Shown here: positions 8,006 to 17,094 of the stretch, piece after piece
Layout: the number at the start of each line of letters is the position of its first letter
Position numbering within the stretch: the stretch's first letter is position 1
Translations under genes and position numbers: made by a program
Assembly (NCBI GenBank): GCA_002529455.1
Contig: NYMS01000006.1
Span: 310,001-374,000 of the forward strand
From: Glycomyces fuscus
GTDB lineage: Bacteria > Actinomycetota > Actinomycetes > Streptosporangiales > Streptosporangiaceae
Length of the DNA stretch: 64,000 nt
Direction: 5' to 3'
The notes under the pieces: generated by a model
Seen by the model: only the letters and a program-made list of their open reading frames with translations
Told to the model about the DNA's origin: nothing
The model's database searches: none

Positions 8006-8716
8006 GTGCGCGAGCTGAGTGAACTGGTCGAGGTGGAGGAACCCGCCTGGCCGGTGCTGTCCGAACGCATGGAACGGGGCGGGGCCTCGGTGCGGGGGCT
8101 GCCCGTCGACCCCGAGCGCGGCCGCACGTGCCTGCACCGCCTCCAGGTGACCGCCCGCTCCTTCCTGGGCGCGATGGCGCTGGAGTCCGGCGGCCTGCTC
8201 TTCGACGGCGGGTGGCTGCGCGTGCACGGCGGCGGCGGGGACGGCCTGCCCGGGCTGGGCGAGGTCAACGACCTGAGCGCCGCGGTGGTGTACGGCCCGC
8301 CCCCGCGCCTGGTGGTCGCCCACGACGTGCTGGGCGGGGTGTTCGCCCTCAACGGGCCCGCGGCGGAGGGTGGGGACTACCCCGGCAGGCCCGGGGAGAT
8401 GGTGTACTTCGCGCCCGACTCCCTGGAGTGGGAGCCGCTGGAGACGGCCTACTCCGGCTGGATGCTGTGGATGCTGGAGGGCCGCCTGGAGGACTTCTAC
8501 CGCGCCCTGCGCTGGCCGGGCTGGCGCGAGGAGGCCGAGGCGCTGGACCTGGCGCAGGGGTTGTCGCTGCGCCCCTCCCCCTGGACGGCCGAGGCGCGCA
8601 AGGACATGGCGGCGACCTCCCGCAGGCCGGTCGCGCTGGGCGAGCTGACCGGTGCGCACCGGGAGTCCTGCGCCACGCTCGGCCTGCCCGATCCCGGGCC
8701 GTTCGGCCTGCTCTGA
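8006..8716 (+). CDS. DUF2625 family protein
   Basis: A 236-residue protein recognised as DUF2625 by the blocks LQVTARSFLGAMALESGGLLFDGGWLR, LVVAHDVLGGVFALNGP, GEMVYFAPDSLEWEPL and YSGWMLWMLEGRLEDFYRALRWPGW. The family has no established function; it resembles small SMI1/KNR4-like (SUKH) soluble proteins in size and aromatic content, but that link is only an impression. GTG 8006 is preferred because GGGAGGTG precedes it by 5 nt. The gene stands alone between terminators, so it is probably monocistronic. Confidence 0.8.
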   Translation: MRELSELVEVEEPAWPVLSERMERGGASVRGLPVDPERGRTCLHRLQVTARSFLGAMALESGGLLFDGGWLRVHGGGGDGLPGLGEVNDLSAAVVYGPPPRLVVAHDVLGGVFALNGPAAEGGDYPGRPGEMVYFAPDSLEWEPLETAYSGWMLWMLEGRLEDFYRALRWPGWREEAEALDLAQGLSLRPSPWTAEARKDMAATSRRPVALGELTGAHRESCATLGLPDPGPFGLL

Positions 8717-8732
8717 GGGTCCGGTGAACGGG

Positions 8733-8764
8733 CCGGGGCCGCGACCCGCCGGTCGCGGCCCCGG
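8733..8764. terminator. Bidirectional hairpin between DUF2625 gene and leuA
   Basis: CCGGGGCCGCGACC (8733-8746) pairs with 8751-8764 across a CGCC loop, 14 perfect base pairs. It lies between two convergent genes and can end both transcripts. Confidence 0.75.
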
Positions 8765-8777
8765 GGGCGTGCGCGCG

Positions 8778-10511
<1,734 letters not shown>

Positions 10512-10539
10512 TCATGGTCGACCAGGACAAGCCGAAGTC

Positions 10540-10580
10540 CCGCGGCGAGGGAGCCGACCTTTTAACGACCCCCGCCGCGG
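10540..10580 (-). promoter_or_regulatory. leuA leader hairpin (attenuator candidate)
   Basis: In the leuA transcript, the sequence corresponding to 10569-10580 pairs with that of 10540-10551 (11 of 12 positions), with a 17-nt loop that contains the leader-peptide stop codon. The hairpin starts inside the Gly/Arg codons after the four leucine codons, so ribosome position on the leader would decide whether it forms. There is no clear T-tract, so termination or occlusion of downstream sequence are both possible. Confidence 0.55.
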
Positions 10581-10609
10581 CCGCTAAGGAGAAGCAGCTC
10601 GCGCAGCAT
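10562..10609 (-). CDS. leuL: leuA leader peptide (LeuL)
   Basis: A 15-codon open frame reads MLRELLLLSGRGGGR and stops at TAA 84 nt before leuA. It has four consecutive leucine codons, five leucines in 15 residues, the hallmark of a ribosome-sensing leader for a leucine operon. An in-frame GTG at 10621 would give a 19-residue version (MKIVMLRE...). The motif TGCTAGCGT just upstream (about 10618-10626 on the minus strand) could be an extended -10 box, which would make the ATG nearly leaderless. Function is inferred from composition and position. Confidence 0.7.
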   Translation of the reverse strand: MLRELLLLSGRGGGR

Positions 10610-10976
10610 AACGATCTTCACGCTAGCAGACCGTTCCTCGGAACTGGTACCCGATGTCCGCATGTTGGGACTCGCGTCACATGACCTGGGGGTCCTCGTC
10701 ACGGAGGACGCGGGCGACGGGGAACGCCCCACTACCGGTACCTCGATTTCGAGAGACCTGCGGGGGGTCTGTAGCATTTTCGTTGAACCCTTCAGTGCTA
10801 GGGGGGTTGTTCCAGATCCCGTCGACGGGGCCCAGGGTGCGGCCAACACCCGAGGCCGCCACCGGCAGCGCGATTGCGGCGCACCGGTGGCCTGGCCGGT
10901 CCCGTCGACGGGATTTCGCGTTCCCGCCCCCGGAGACGGGCGGCGCCCCTTCCGCGGGGACGCCGCCGCGCCGGGC
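10610..10976 (-). other. Long leuA upstream region with repeated motifs
   Basis: Between the leuL start and the OYE stop lie two identical 12-bp palindromes CCCGTCGACGGG (10818-10829 and 10901-10912), a small hairpin GGGTG-cggccaa-CACCC (10835-10851) and AACCCTTCAGTGCT (10785-10798). The last two recur upstream of gcl in the same order. The functions are unknown. The OYE terminator and the leuA promoter must both lie in this stretch. Confidence 0.5.
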
Positions 10977-12038
10977 TCAGGCGTCCATCGCCGGGTAGTC
11001 GGTGTAGCCGCGGTGGTCGCCCCCGTAGTACGTGGCCCTGTCGGGGACGGCGACGGGGCCGCCGGACCTGATCCGGGCCGGCAGGTCGGGGTTGGCGATC
11101 CAGGCCGAGGCCACCGCCACGGCGTCCGCCCGCTCCTCGGCCAGGGCCGCGGTGGCGGGCCCCAGGTCGGTGCCGGAGGCGGGGTTGAGGACGAAGATCC
11201 CCGCCCACTCCTTGCGCAGCCGCTGGGTGTACTCGGCCGAGGCCGACTCCGTCAGGTGCAGGTAGGCCAGTCCGGGACGGCCGCGCAGCCCGTCGAGCAG
11301 CGCGAGGTACTGCTCCAGGGGGTCGCTCTGGCTGATGCCGTTGAGGGTGCTGCCCGGGGAGACCCGCAGGCCGGTGCGGTCGGCGCCGACGGCGTCGGCG
11401 ACGGCGTCCACGACCTCCAGTGCGAAGCGGGCGCGGTTGGCGGCGCTGCCGCCGTACCCGTCGGTGCGCCGGTTGCTGCCGTCGGAGAGGAACTGCTCGA
11501 TGAGGTAGCTGTTGCCGCCGTGCAGCTCCACGCCGTCGAAGCCGGCGGCGATCGCGTTGCGCGCGGCCGAGGCGTGGTCCGCGAGGGTCTGGTCGATGTC
11601 GGCGGCGGTCATCTCGCGCGGCACCGGGTGCGCGAGCTTCTGCCTGCCGTCGTACATGGACGCGCCCGAGGCGATCGGGGACGGGCCGAGGGGCAGGCCG
11701 CCGTCGGGGTAGAGGCTGGGGTGGCCGACCCGGCCCGCGTGCATGAGCTGGGCGAAGATGTGCCCGCCGCGCTCGTGCACGGCGTCGGTGACGCGCCTCC
11801 ACGCCTCGGTCTGCTCGGCGCTGTGCAGCCCCGGGGTGTCGGTGTAGCCCTGGCCGCGGACGCTGGGCTGGATGCCCTCGGTGATGATCAGCCCGGCCGA
11901 GGCGCGCTGGGCGTAGTACTCGACGGCGAGGTCGCCCGGCACGCCCCCGCGGGAGCGCGAGCGCGTCATCGGGGCCATGAACAGGCGGTTGGGCAGGTGC
12001 AGGCGGCCGATCCGGACGGGATCGAACAGGTCGCTCAT
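10977..12038 (-). CDS. Old yellow enzyme family ene-reductase (NADH:flavin oxidoreductase)
   Basis: FMN-dependent enzyme of the OYE/alkene reductase family, 353 residues, a single TIM barrel. Signatures are LPNRLFMAPMTRSRS (N-terminal flavin region), the substrate-binding pair in VELHGGNSYLIEQFLSDGSNRRTDGYGGS (His-x-x-Asn) and the C-terminal phosphate-binding region ADAVAVASAWIANPDLPARI. Such enzymes reduce activated C=C bonds or nitro groups; the physiological substrate is not predictable. ATG 12038 is used; TAACGT on the minus strand (12093-12098) is a candidate -10 about 55 bp upstream. It is not obviously linked to leuA. Confidence 0.88.
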   Translation of the reverse strand: MSDLFDPVRIGRLHLPNRLFMAPMTRSRSRGGVPGDLAVEYYAQRASAGLIITEGIQPSVRGQGYTDTPGLHSAEQTEAWRRVTDAVHERGGHIFAQLMHAGRVGHPSLYPDGGLPLGPSPIASGASMYDGRQKLAHPVPREMTAADIDQTLADHASAARNAIAAGFDGVELHGGNSYLIEQFLSDGSNRRTDGYGGSAANRARFALEVVDAVADAVGADRTGLRVSPGSTLNGISQSDPLEQYLALLDGLRGRPGLAYLHLTESASAEYTQRLRKEWAGIFVLNPASGTDLGPATAALAEERADAVAVASAWIANPDLPARIRSGGPVAVPDRATYYGGDHRGYTDYPAMDA

Positions 12039-12261
12039 GGCGGACTCCGTGGTGTGCGGGTCGGGAGGGGGCGTGCCCTCGGGAACGCCCTCACGTTAGG
12101 AGGACCCGCCGCGGGCCCGTCGTCCGGGTGCTGTCTGCGGGGGCGGCGGGCGCGCGCCGCGCGCCCGTGGAGCGTGGCCACAACCGGCCACACGGTGACC
12201 ATGCGGACACGGAGCGGAAGCGGGCTTCACCTGCCCGGAGCGCTAAACAAGTCAGTTCGCC

Positions 12262-12317
12262 ACTTTCGTCACAGAAAGTTAGACGTATTGACAGTACGTG
12301 CGGTTTTCTCTTGCAAT
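12262..12317 (+). promoter_or_regulatory. Promoter region of the M14 peptidase gene with inverted repeat
   Basis: TTGACA (12288-12293) is a perfect -35 hexamer, and TGCAAT (12312-12317) is a possible -10 with 18-bp spacing. Just upstream is the perfect inverted repeat ACTTTC-GTCACA-GAAAGT (12262-12279), positioned like an activator or repressor site. The remainder of the 322-bp OYE/peptidase spacer shows nothing else I can name. Confidence 0.55.
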
Positions 12318-12360
12318 AACGCCACATATCCGACGCCTCACCCCCGCTTACGGAGGCATC

Positions 12361-13623
12361 GTGGCAACCCTCACCCCGCTCAGAATCCTCGCCCCCGCGA
12401 CCGTCGGCGCGCTCCTGTTGAGCACCCTGGCGGCGGGCGGCGCCGCCGCCGAGCCCGCCCACGGCCTCTACGAGGTCCACGGCGCGGACACCGCCCGGGA
12501 CCGCACCGAGATCGCCGCCACCGGAGCGGCCATCGACCAGGTCGAGGAGGACTCGGTCCTGGTCACGGCCACCCCCGACGACGCCGCGGAGATCGCCGGC
12601 CTCGGCTACGGCGTCGAGGTGTTCGACCCGCCCCGGCCCCTGGCCGCGCCCGACCCCGGCTACACCACCTACTCCGAACTGCTCGACGTCGTCGACGAGG
12701 TCGTGACCGCCAACCCCGGAATCGCGGCGAGGTCGGTCATCGGCCGCTCCCACGAGGGGCGCGAGCTGGTCGCGGTCAAGATCAGCGACAACGCCGCCGG
12801 GGACGAGGACGAGCCCGAGGTCCTGTTCGTCCACGCCCAGCACGCGCGCGAGCACCTCACCGTGGAGATGGCCGTCCACCTCATGCGCATGCTCACCGAG
12901 GGGTACGGCGACGACGACCGGATCACCGAGCTGGTCGACAGCCGCGAGATCTGGATCCTGCCCAACGTCAACCCCGACGGCGGCGAGTACGACATGGCGG
13001 GCTCCAGCTGGCGCAACTGGCGCAAGAACCGGCAGCCCAACGCGGGCTCCTCCGCGCTGGGGACCGACCTCAACCGCAACTGGGACTACATGTGGGGCTG
13101 CTGCGGCGGCTCCTCGGGCAACCCGGGCAGCCTCACCTACCGCGGCTCCGCGCCCGAGTCGGCGACCGAGGTGCGCGCGGTCGCCGACTTCGTGCGCGGG
13201 CGGGTCGTCGGCGGGGAGCAGCAGATCACCGCCGCCGTGGACTTCCACACCTACAGCGAGCTCATCCTGTGGCCGTTCGGCTACACCTACGGCGCCGTCG
13301 TGGACGGGATGACCGCGCAGGAGTACCGGACCCACGAGGCGCTGGGCGAGTACATGGCCGAGGCCAACGGGTACACGCCCCAGCAGTCGAGCGACCTCTA
13401 CGTCACCGACGGGTCGATCGGCGACTGGCTCTGGGGCGACCAGCGGATCGTCAACTTCACCTTCGAGATGTACCCCGCCAGCGCCTGGGGGGGCGGCTTC
13501 TACCCGCCCTCCTCGGTGGTCGGGCGCGAGACCGCCCGCAACGAGGAGGCCGTGCTGCGCCTGCTCGACTACGCGGACTGCCCGTACCGGATCATCGGCG
13601 CCGAGGCCTCCCACTGCGGCTGA
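12361..13623 (+). CDS. Secreted M14 zinc carboxypeptidase
   Basis: An exported metallocarboxypeptidase of the carboxypeptidase T/A type, 420 residues. GTG 12361 follows GGAGG by 4 nt and starts a Sec signal peptide (about 1-30, ending AAA-E). A propeptide-like region (about 31-100) precedes the catalytic domain. Zinc ligands are His161 and Glu164 (HAQHAREH) and His296 (VDFHTYSE); the general base is Glu369 in [21 protein letters not shown] carries the substrate-binding Asn-Arg pair. A likely disulfide pair is CC at about 247-248. It probably trims C-terminal residues from peptides outside the cell. Single gene with its own promoter and terminator. Confidence 0.92.
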   Translation: MATLTPLRILAPATVGALLLSTLAAGGAAAEPAHGLYEVHGADTARDRTEIAATGAAIDQVEEDSVLVTATPDDAAEIAGLGYGVEVFDPPRPLAAPDPGYTTYSELLDVVDEVVTANPGIAARSVIGRSHEGRELVAVKISDNAAGDEDEPEVLFVHAQHAREHLTVEMAVHLMRMLTEGYGDDDRITELVDSREIWILPNVNPDGGEYDMAGSSWRNWRKNRQPNAGSSALGTDLNRNWDYMWGCCGGSSGNPGSLTYRGSAPESATEVRAVADFVRGRVVGGEQQITAAVDFHTYSELILWPFGYTYGAVVDGMTAQEYRTHEALGEYMAEANGYTPQQSSDLYVTDGSIGDWLWGDQRIVNFTFEMYPASAWGGGFYPPSSVVGRETARNEEAVLRLLDYADCPYRIIGAEASHCG

Positions 13624-13626
13624 CGC

Positions 13627-13659
13627 CTCCGGCCCCGGGCCGCGCGCCCGGGGCCGGAG
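13627..13659. terminator. Bidirectional hairpin after the M14 peptidase gene
   Basis: CTCCGGCCCCGGGC (13627-13640) pairs perfectly with 13646-13659 over a 5-nt loop, between two convergent stop codons. Confidence 0.8.
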
Positions 13660-13663
13660 CCGC

Positions 13664-14014
13664 TCAGAACTCCCCTTCGCAGGCCCGCCGGACCTCGTCC
13701 TGGCCGAAGGACTCCACGTAGGTCTCGTCCGGGGCCAGTTCCAGGTAGCCGGCCGTCTGGGCCCCGTAGACCAGCACCGGGTCGGTGCCGTTCCACTTGA
13801 ACTGCAGCTGGCAGTCCTCCGTGGCCTCGTAGATGGCCCACCAGAAGCCCTCGGCGTCCGGTGCGGTGATCCTGAGTTCGTCACCGGGCAGACCGCTCTC
13901 CACCAGGAGCTCCTGGAACTCCTCCTCGGACCCGTTCTGGGAGGAACAGGCGGAGGAGGCGAGCGCGGCGGCCGCGACGGCGACCGCAGAGAGGAAACGC
14001 GCGTGGGGGGACAT
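13664..14014 (-). CDS. Small secreted protein, possible lipoprotein, unknown function
   Basis: A 116-residue protein, MSPHARFLSAVAVAAAAL..., with a hydrophobic N-terminus ending LASSACSS. Cys23 could be lipidated, though the lipobox is poor (S-S-A-C). The mature part is acidic with two more cysteines (DCQLQFKW, RRACEGEF) that could form a disulfide, and contains FWWAIYEATEDCQ. I do not recognise the family. The ATG at 14014 is chosen because it begins the signal peptide; the frame continues upstream into non-coding sequence. No operon partner. Confidence 0.65.
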   Translation of the reverse strand: MSPHARFLSAVAVAAAALASSACSSQNGSEEEFQELLVESGLPGDELRITAPDAEGFWWAIYEATEDCQLQFKWNGTDPVLVYGAQTAGYLELAPDETYVESFGQDEVRRACEGEF

Positions 14015-14189
14015 GCTTTTCCAACTTCCGAGCGTGCCGACGACGGCTCCGTTGTGTTCTCCCGCTCCCTGGCACGGCGGCTCCGTCATCAAGGTGACTC
14101 CACGTTTGCGCAGGTACGGGCCCGAGAAAACGCACGTCGCGAAACACTCCGGACACAACCCTGTAACGGCGGGTTCATCTGTGCCCGGC

Positions 14190-14233
14190 GTGCCCCGTCC
14201 GGTCCGCCGCGGCAGGCGGTCCGCACGGGGCAC
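14190..14233 (-). terminator. Hairpin terminator downstream of gcl
   Basis: Arms 14190-14208 and 14215-14233 pair with three mismatches and a 6-nt loop, starting 8 bp beyond the gcl stop. It would end the hyi-glxR-gcl transcript. The rest of the 227-bp spacer before the small secreted protein gene holds no feature I can name. Confidence 0.75.
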
Positions 14234-14241
14234 ACCCGCCG

Positions 14242-15957
14242 TCAGGCTCCCGGAACCGGCTCGAACTCCCTGACCGCGTCGATCGCGGGCCCGTGCGGCG
14301 TGTTGGCCTCGCGCTCGATCATGATCTCCACGAGCACCGGCCGCGACGTGGCCTGGGCCTGCTTGCGGGCCCACTCCAGGGACTCGCGGATCTCCCCGGG
14401 CTCCACCACGCGGCGCCCGGAGCACCCGTAGGCCTCCATGAGCTTGACGTTGTCGGTGCCGTACTCGTCGTAGTGGATGTCCACCTGGTAGTTCATGTCG
14501 AACGGGATCGAGGCCTGGCGGATCAGGCCCAGGTACTCGTTGTTGAGCATGATGATGACGTAGGGCACGTCGTACTGGGCGGCGACGGCCAGTTCCTCCA
14601 CCATGTACTGGAACCCGTAGTCGCCGACGACGCCGACGACCTCCGCGTCCGGCTCGGTGTCCTTCAGCGCCTTCTTGACGCCGATGGCGGCGGGGATCTC
14701 CCAGCCCAGCGGGCCCGCCTGGCCGCAGATCTGGTAGTGGCGCGGCTTGTACGCCTTCTGGTGCTGGCCTCCCCAGATCTGGTAGAGGCCGATCGCGGTG
14801 ACGAAGTAGGTGTCCTCGCCGAAGACCTCGTTGATCTCCTTGTAGACGCGCGGCGCCTTGACCGGGACCGTGTCGAAGTCCTCGCGGCGGGTCAGGGTGG
14901 CCTTGAGCTCGGCGACCCGGTCGATCCAGGGCCGCACGTCGGCCGTGGCGCCGCGGCGCCTGGCCGCGGCGAGCAGCTCGCGCAGGAACAGCCGCGCGTC
15001 GGAGACCACGCCCAGGTCGGGCTCGAAGACCCGGCCGATCTGGGTGGCCTCGATGTCGACGTGGACGAACCTGCGCTCGCCCCGGTAGACGTCGATCTGT
15101 CCGGTGTGGCGGTCGGCGAACCGCGCGCCCACGGCCAGGACCAGGTCCGACTCCAGGAAGGAGGCGTTGCCGTAGCGCTGGGAGGTCTGCACCCCGGTCA
15201 TGCCCGAGTACAGGGGCGAGTCCTCGTCGAAGGAGCCCTTGCCCATGAGGGTGACCTGCACCGGCACCTGGAGGTACTCGGCCAGTTCGCGCAGGTCGTC
15301 GGAGGCCTCGGCGGTGATCACGCCGCCCCCCGCCAGGATGAGGGGGCGTTCGGCCTCCAGCAGCATGTCCAGCGCGCGCTCCACCCGGGGCGGGTGCGGC
15401 TCGACCGCGTTGACCTTCAGCGGGGCGTCGATGGCGGGGTCGTAGTCGATCATCTGCTGGGCGACGTCCACCGGGATGTCCACCAGCACGGGCCCGGGGC
15501 GCCCCTCCCGTGCGATCCGGAACGCCTCGCGAAAGACCCAGGGCGCGGTGGCGGCCTCCTTGATCTGGACGGCCCACTTGGTGACGGGCTTGGCGATCTC
15601 GACGATGTCGACCGCCTGGAACCCCTCCTTGTCCAGCAGGTCGGTGCGCTGCTGGCCGGTGATGCACACGATCGGGACGGAGTCCGCGATGGCCGTGTAC
15701 AGGCCGGTGATCATGTTGGTCCCGGCGGGACCGGAGGTGCCGATGGCCACACCGACCCTGCCGGTGGTCCGGGACCAGCCGTCGGCCATGTGGGTGGCGC
15801 CCTCCTCGTGGCGGACGGTCAGGTGCTCGATACCGCCGACCTGTTCCATCGCCTTGTAGAGGGGCAGGATGGCCGCGCCGGGGCAGCCGAAGGCCGTGTC
15901 GACGCCCTCGTCCTTGAGGACCTCCACGACCGCGTTCATCGCGGGCATCTGTGGCAT
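14242..15957 (-). CDS. gcl: Glyoxylate carboligase (tartronate-semialdehyde synthase), Glu51 variant
   Basis: A thiamine-diphosphate enzyme joining two glyoxylates to tartronate semialdehyde and CO2. The 571-residue protein has the three-domain ThDP layout: CPGAAILPLYKAM (about 25-37), TSGPAGTNMITGLYTA, CGQAGPLGWEIPAAIGV and the ThDP/Mg motif GDYGFQ...NNEYLGLIRQ. It aligns gap-free over the first 54 residues with E. coli Gcl as I remember it, but position 51 is Glu (RHEEGA) where E. coli has Val. Position in the hyi-glxR-gcl operon supports the Gcl call over acetolactate synthase. ATG 15957 follows GAAGGG. Confidence 0.88.
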   Translation of the reverse strand: MPQMPAMNAVVEVLKDEGVDTAFGCPGAAILPLYKAMEQVGGIEHLTVRHEEGATHMADGWSRTTGRVGVAIGTSGPAGTNMITGLYTAIADSVPIVCITGQQRTDLLDKEGFQAVDIVEIAKPVTKWAVQIKEAATAPWVFREAFRIAREGRPGPVLVDIPVDVAQQMIDYDPAIDAPLKVNAVEPHPPRVERALDMLLEAERPLILAGGGVITAEASDDLRELAEYLQVPVQVTLMGKGSFDEDSPLYSGMTGVQTSQRYGNASFLESDLVLAVGARFADRHTGQIDVYRGERRFVHVDIEATQIGRVFEPDLGVVSDARLFLRELLAAARRRGATADVRPWIDRVAELKATLTRREDFDTVPVKAPRVYKEINEVFGEDTYFVTAIGLYQIWGGQHQKAYKPRHYQICGQAGPLGWEIPAAIGVKKALKDTEPDAEVVGVVGDYGFQYMVEELAVAAQYDVPYVIIMLNNEYLGLIRQASIPFDMNYQVDIHYDEYGTDNVKLMEAYGCSGRRVVEPGEIRESLEWARKQAQATSRPVLVEIMIEREANTPHGPAIDAVREFEPVPGA

Positions 15958-15966
15958 GGGAAGCGA

Positions 15967-16078
15967 ACCCTTCAGTGCTGGGGGTGCTGGTGGCTGTGTG
16001 CTAGGGGTGGTGCTGGAGTACTGCTGGGGACCGGACGGCGCGCGCGGACCGTGTCCCCCGGTGCGGCCAACACCGGGG
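15967..16078 (-). promoter_or_regulatory. gcl upstream spacer: shared motif and hairpin
   Basis: CCCCGGTG-cggccaa-CACCGGGG (16056-16078) is a perfect 8-bp hairpin that may end or attenuate the glxR message before gcl. AACCCTTCAGTGCT (15967-15980) lies over the gcl ribosome-binding region. Both motifs recur upstream of leuA. Between them the sequence is a degenerate GTGCTGG repeat. Confidence 0.45.
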
Positions 16079-16126
16079 ACGGGCCGCGCGGGGCCGTGCG
16101 GACCCCGTGGTCCGGGCGGCCGGCCC

Positions 16127-17008
16127 CTACTGGTCGGAGAGCTGCTCGACGATCTTCAGCAGGGCGGAGTGGTCGAGGCCGCCGTGGCCCTGGTGCTTCA
16201 GGGCCGCGACGTACTGTGCGACCTGCGAGCCCAGCGGGATCGCGACCCCGGCGGCGCGCGCGGAGTCGGTGACGATGCGCATGTCCTTGTCGTGCAGGGC
16301 GATCCGGAAGCCCGGGGTGAAGTCGCGCGAGCGCATGGCGGCCCCCTTGCGCTGGAGCACGGTGCTGCCCGCGAGTCCGCCGCCCAGGACCTCCAGGCCG
16401 GACTCGGTGTCCACCCCGTGCGCCTCCAGGAAGACCAGGGCCTCGGCCAGGAGCTGGATGTTGCCCGCGACGATGAGCTGGTTGGCGGCCTTGACCGTCT
16501 GGCCGGAGCCGCTGGGTCCGACCAGGACCGGGGTGGTGCCCAGGACGTCGAAGAGCGGCCGGGCCGCCTCGAAGTCCTCGGCCGCGCCGCCGACCATGAT
16601 GGAGAGCTTGGCCTCGACCGCGCCCGCCTCGCCGCCGCTGACGGGGGCGTCCAGGACGCGCAGGCCGCGCTCGGCCCCGGCCTCGGCCACCGAGCGGGAC
16701 ACGTCCGGGCGGATGGTGCTCATGTCGATGACCAGGGTGCCGGGCTTGACGCTTTCGAAGACGCCGCCCTGGCCGAGCATGACCTCCTCCACGTCCGGGG
16801 AGTCCGGGACCATGGTGATGACGGCGTCGGCGTCGGCGACGGCCCCGGCGACGCTGCCCCCGCGCCGGCCGCCCTCGGCGACCAGCGCGTCGACGCGCTC
16901 GGGGGTGAGGTTGTGGCCGGTCACGGTGTATCCGGCGCGGACGAGGTTGACGGCCATGGGCAGGCCCATGATCCCCAGGCCGATGAAGGCGATCTTCTTG
17001 ACGGGCAC
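16127..17008 (-). CDS. glxR: Tartronate semialdehyde reductase (2-hydroxy-3-oxopropionate reductase)
   Basis: NAD(P)H-dependent reduction of tartronate semialdehyde to glycerate, the step after Gcl. A 293-residue beta-hydroxyacid dehydrogenase with the Rossmann motif KIAFIGLGIMGLPMAVNLVRAG at the N-terminus, the substrate signature LDAPVSGGEAGAVEAKLSIMVGG and the catalytic Lys in GSGQTVKAANQLIVAGNIQ. GTG 17008 follows AAGGGGG; the frame remains open upstream across hyi, but that part is not conserved. Family members also act on 3-hydroxyisobutyrate; the hyi/gcl neighbours decide the assignment. It is separated from hyi by a 14-bp tandem repeat. Confidence 0.9.
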   Translation of the reverse strand: MPVKKIAFIGLGIMGLPMAVNLVRAGYTVTGHNLTPERVDALVAEGGRRGGSVAGAVADADAVITMVPDSPDVEEVMLGQGGVFESVKPGTLVIDMSTIRPDVSRSVAEAGAERGLRVLDAPVSGGEAGAVEAKLSIMVGGAAEDFEAARPLFDVLGTTPVLVGPSGSGQTVKAANQLIVAGNIQLLAEALVFLEAHGVDTESGLEVLGGGLAGSTVLQRKGAAMRSRDFTPGFRIALHDKDMRIVTDSARAAGVAIPLGSQVAQYVAALKHQGHGGLDHSALLKIVEQLSDQ

Positions 17009-17025
17009 GTCGGCCCCCTTCGTGA

Positions 17026-17081
17026 CTGGTGCTGCGTGGCTGGTGCTGTGTGGCTGGTGCTGTGCCGCTGGCGCTGAGGCG
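17026..17081. repeat. Four tandem 14-bp repeats between hyi and glxR
   Basis: The units are CTGGTGCTGCGTGG, CTGGTGCTGTGTGG, CTGGTGCTGTGCCG and CTGGCGCTGAGGCG. They fill most of the 86-bp gap between the hyi stop and the glxR start, so they are transcribed. The period is not a multiple of three. Confidence 0.8.
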
Positions 17082-17094
17082 TGCGGCTGAGGGC

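Noticed and set aside
12262-12279. Another AllR-like box before the M14 peptidase gene
   Set aside because: ACTTTCGTCACAGAAAGT begins like the box, but its symmetry centre and right half differ from the CGGAA core.
10662-13721. A 1019-codon open frame on the plus strand across the OYE gene and the M14 peptidase gene
   Set aside because: It spans two well-supported genes in different frames; long stop-free runs are expected at this GC content.
14242-15957. Acetolactate synthase large subunit
   Set aside because: Glu51 would fit, but the operon with hyi and glxR and the Gcl-like sequence blocks (CGQAGPLGW, NNEYLGLIRQ) favour glyoxylate carboligase.
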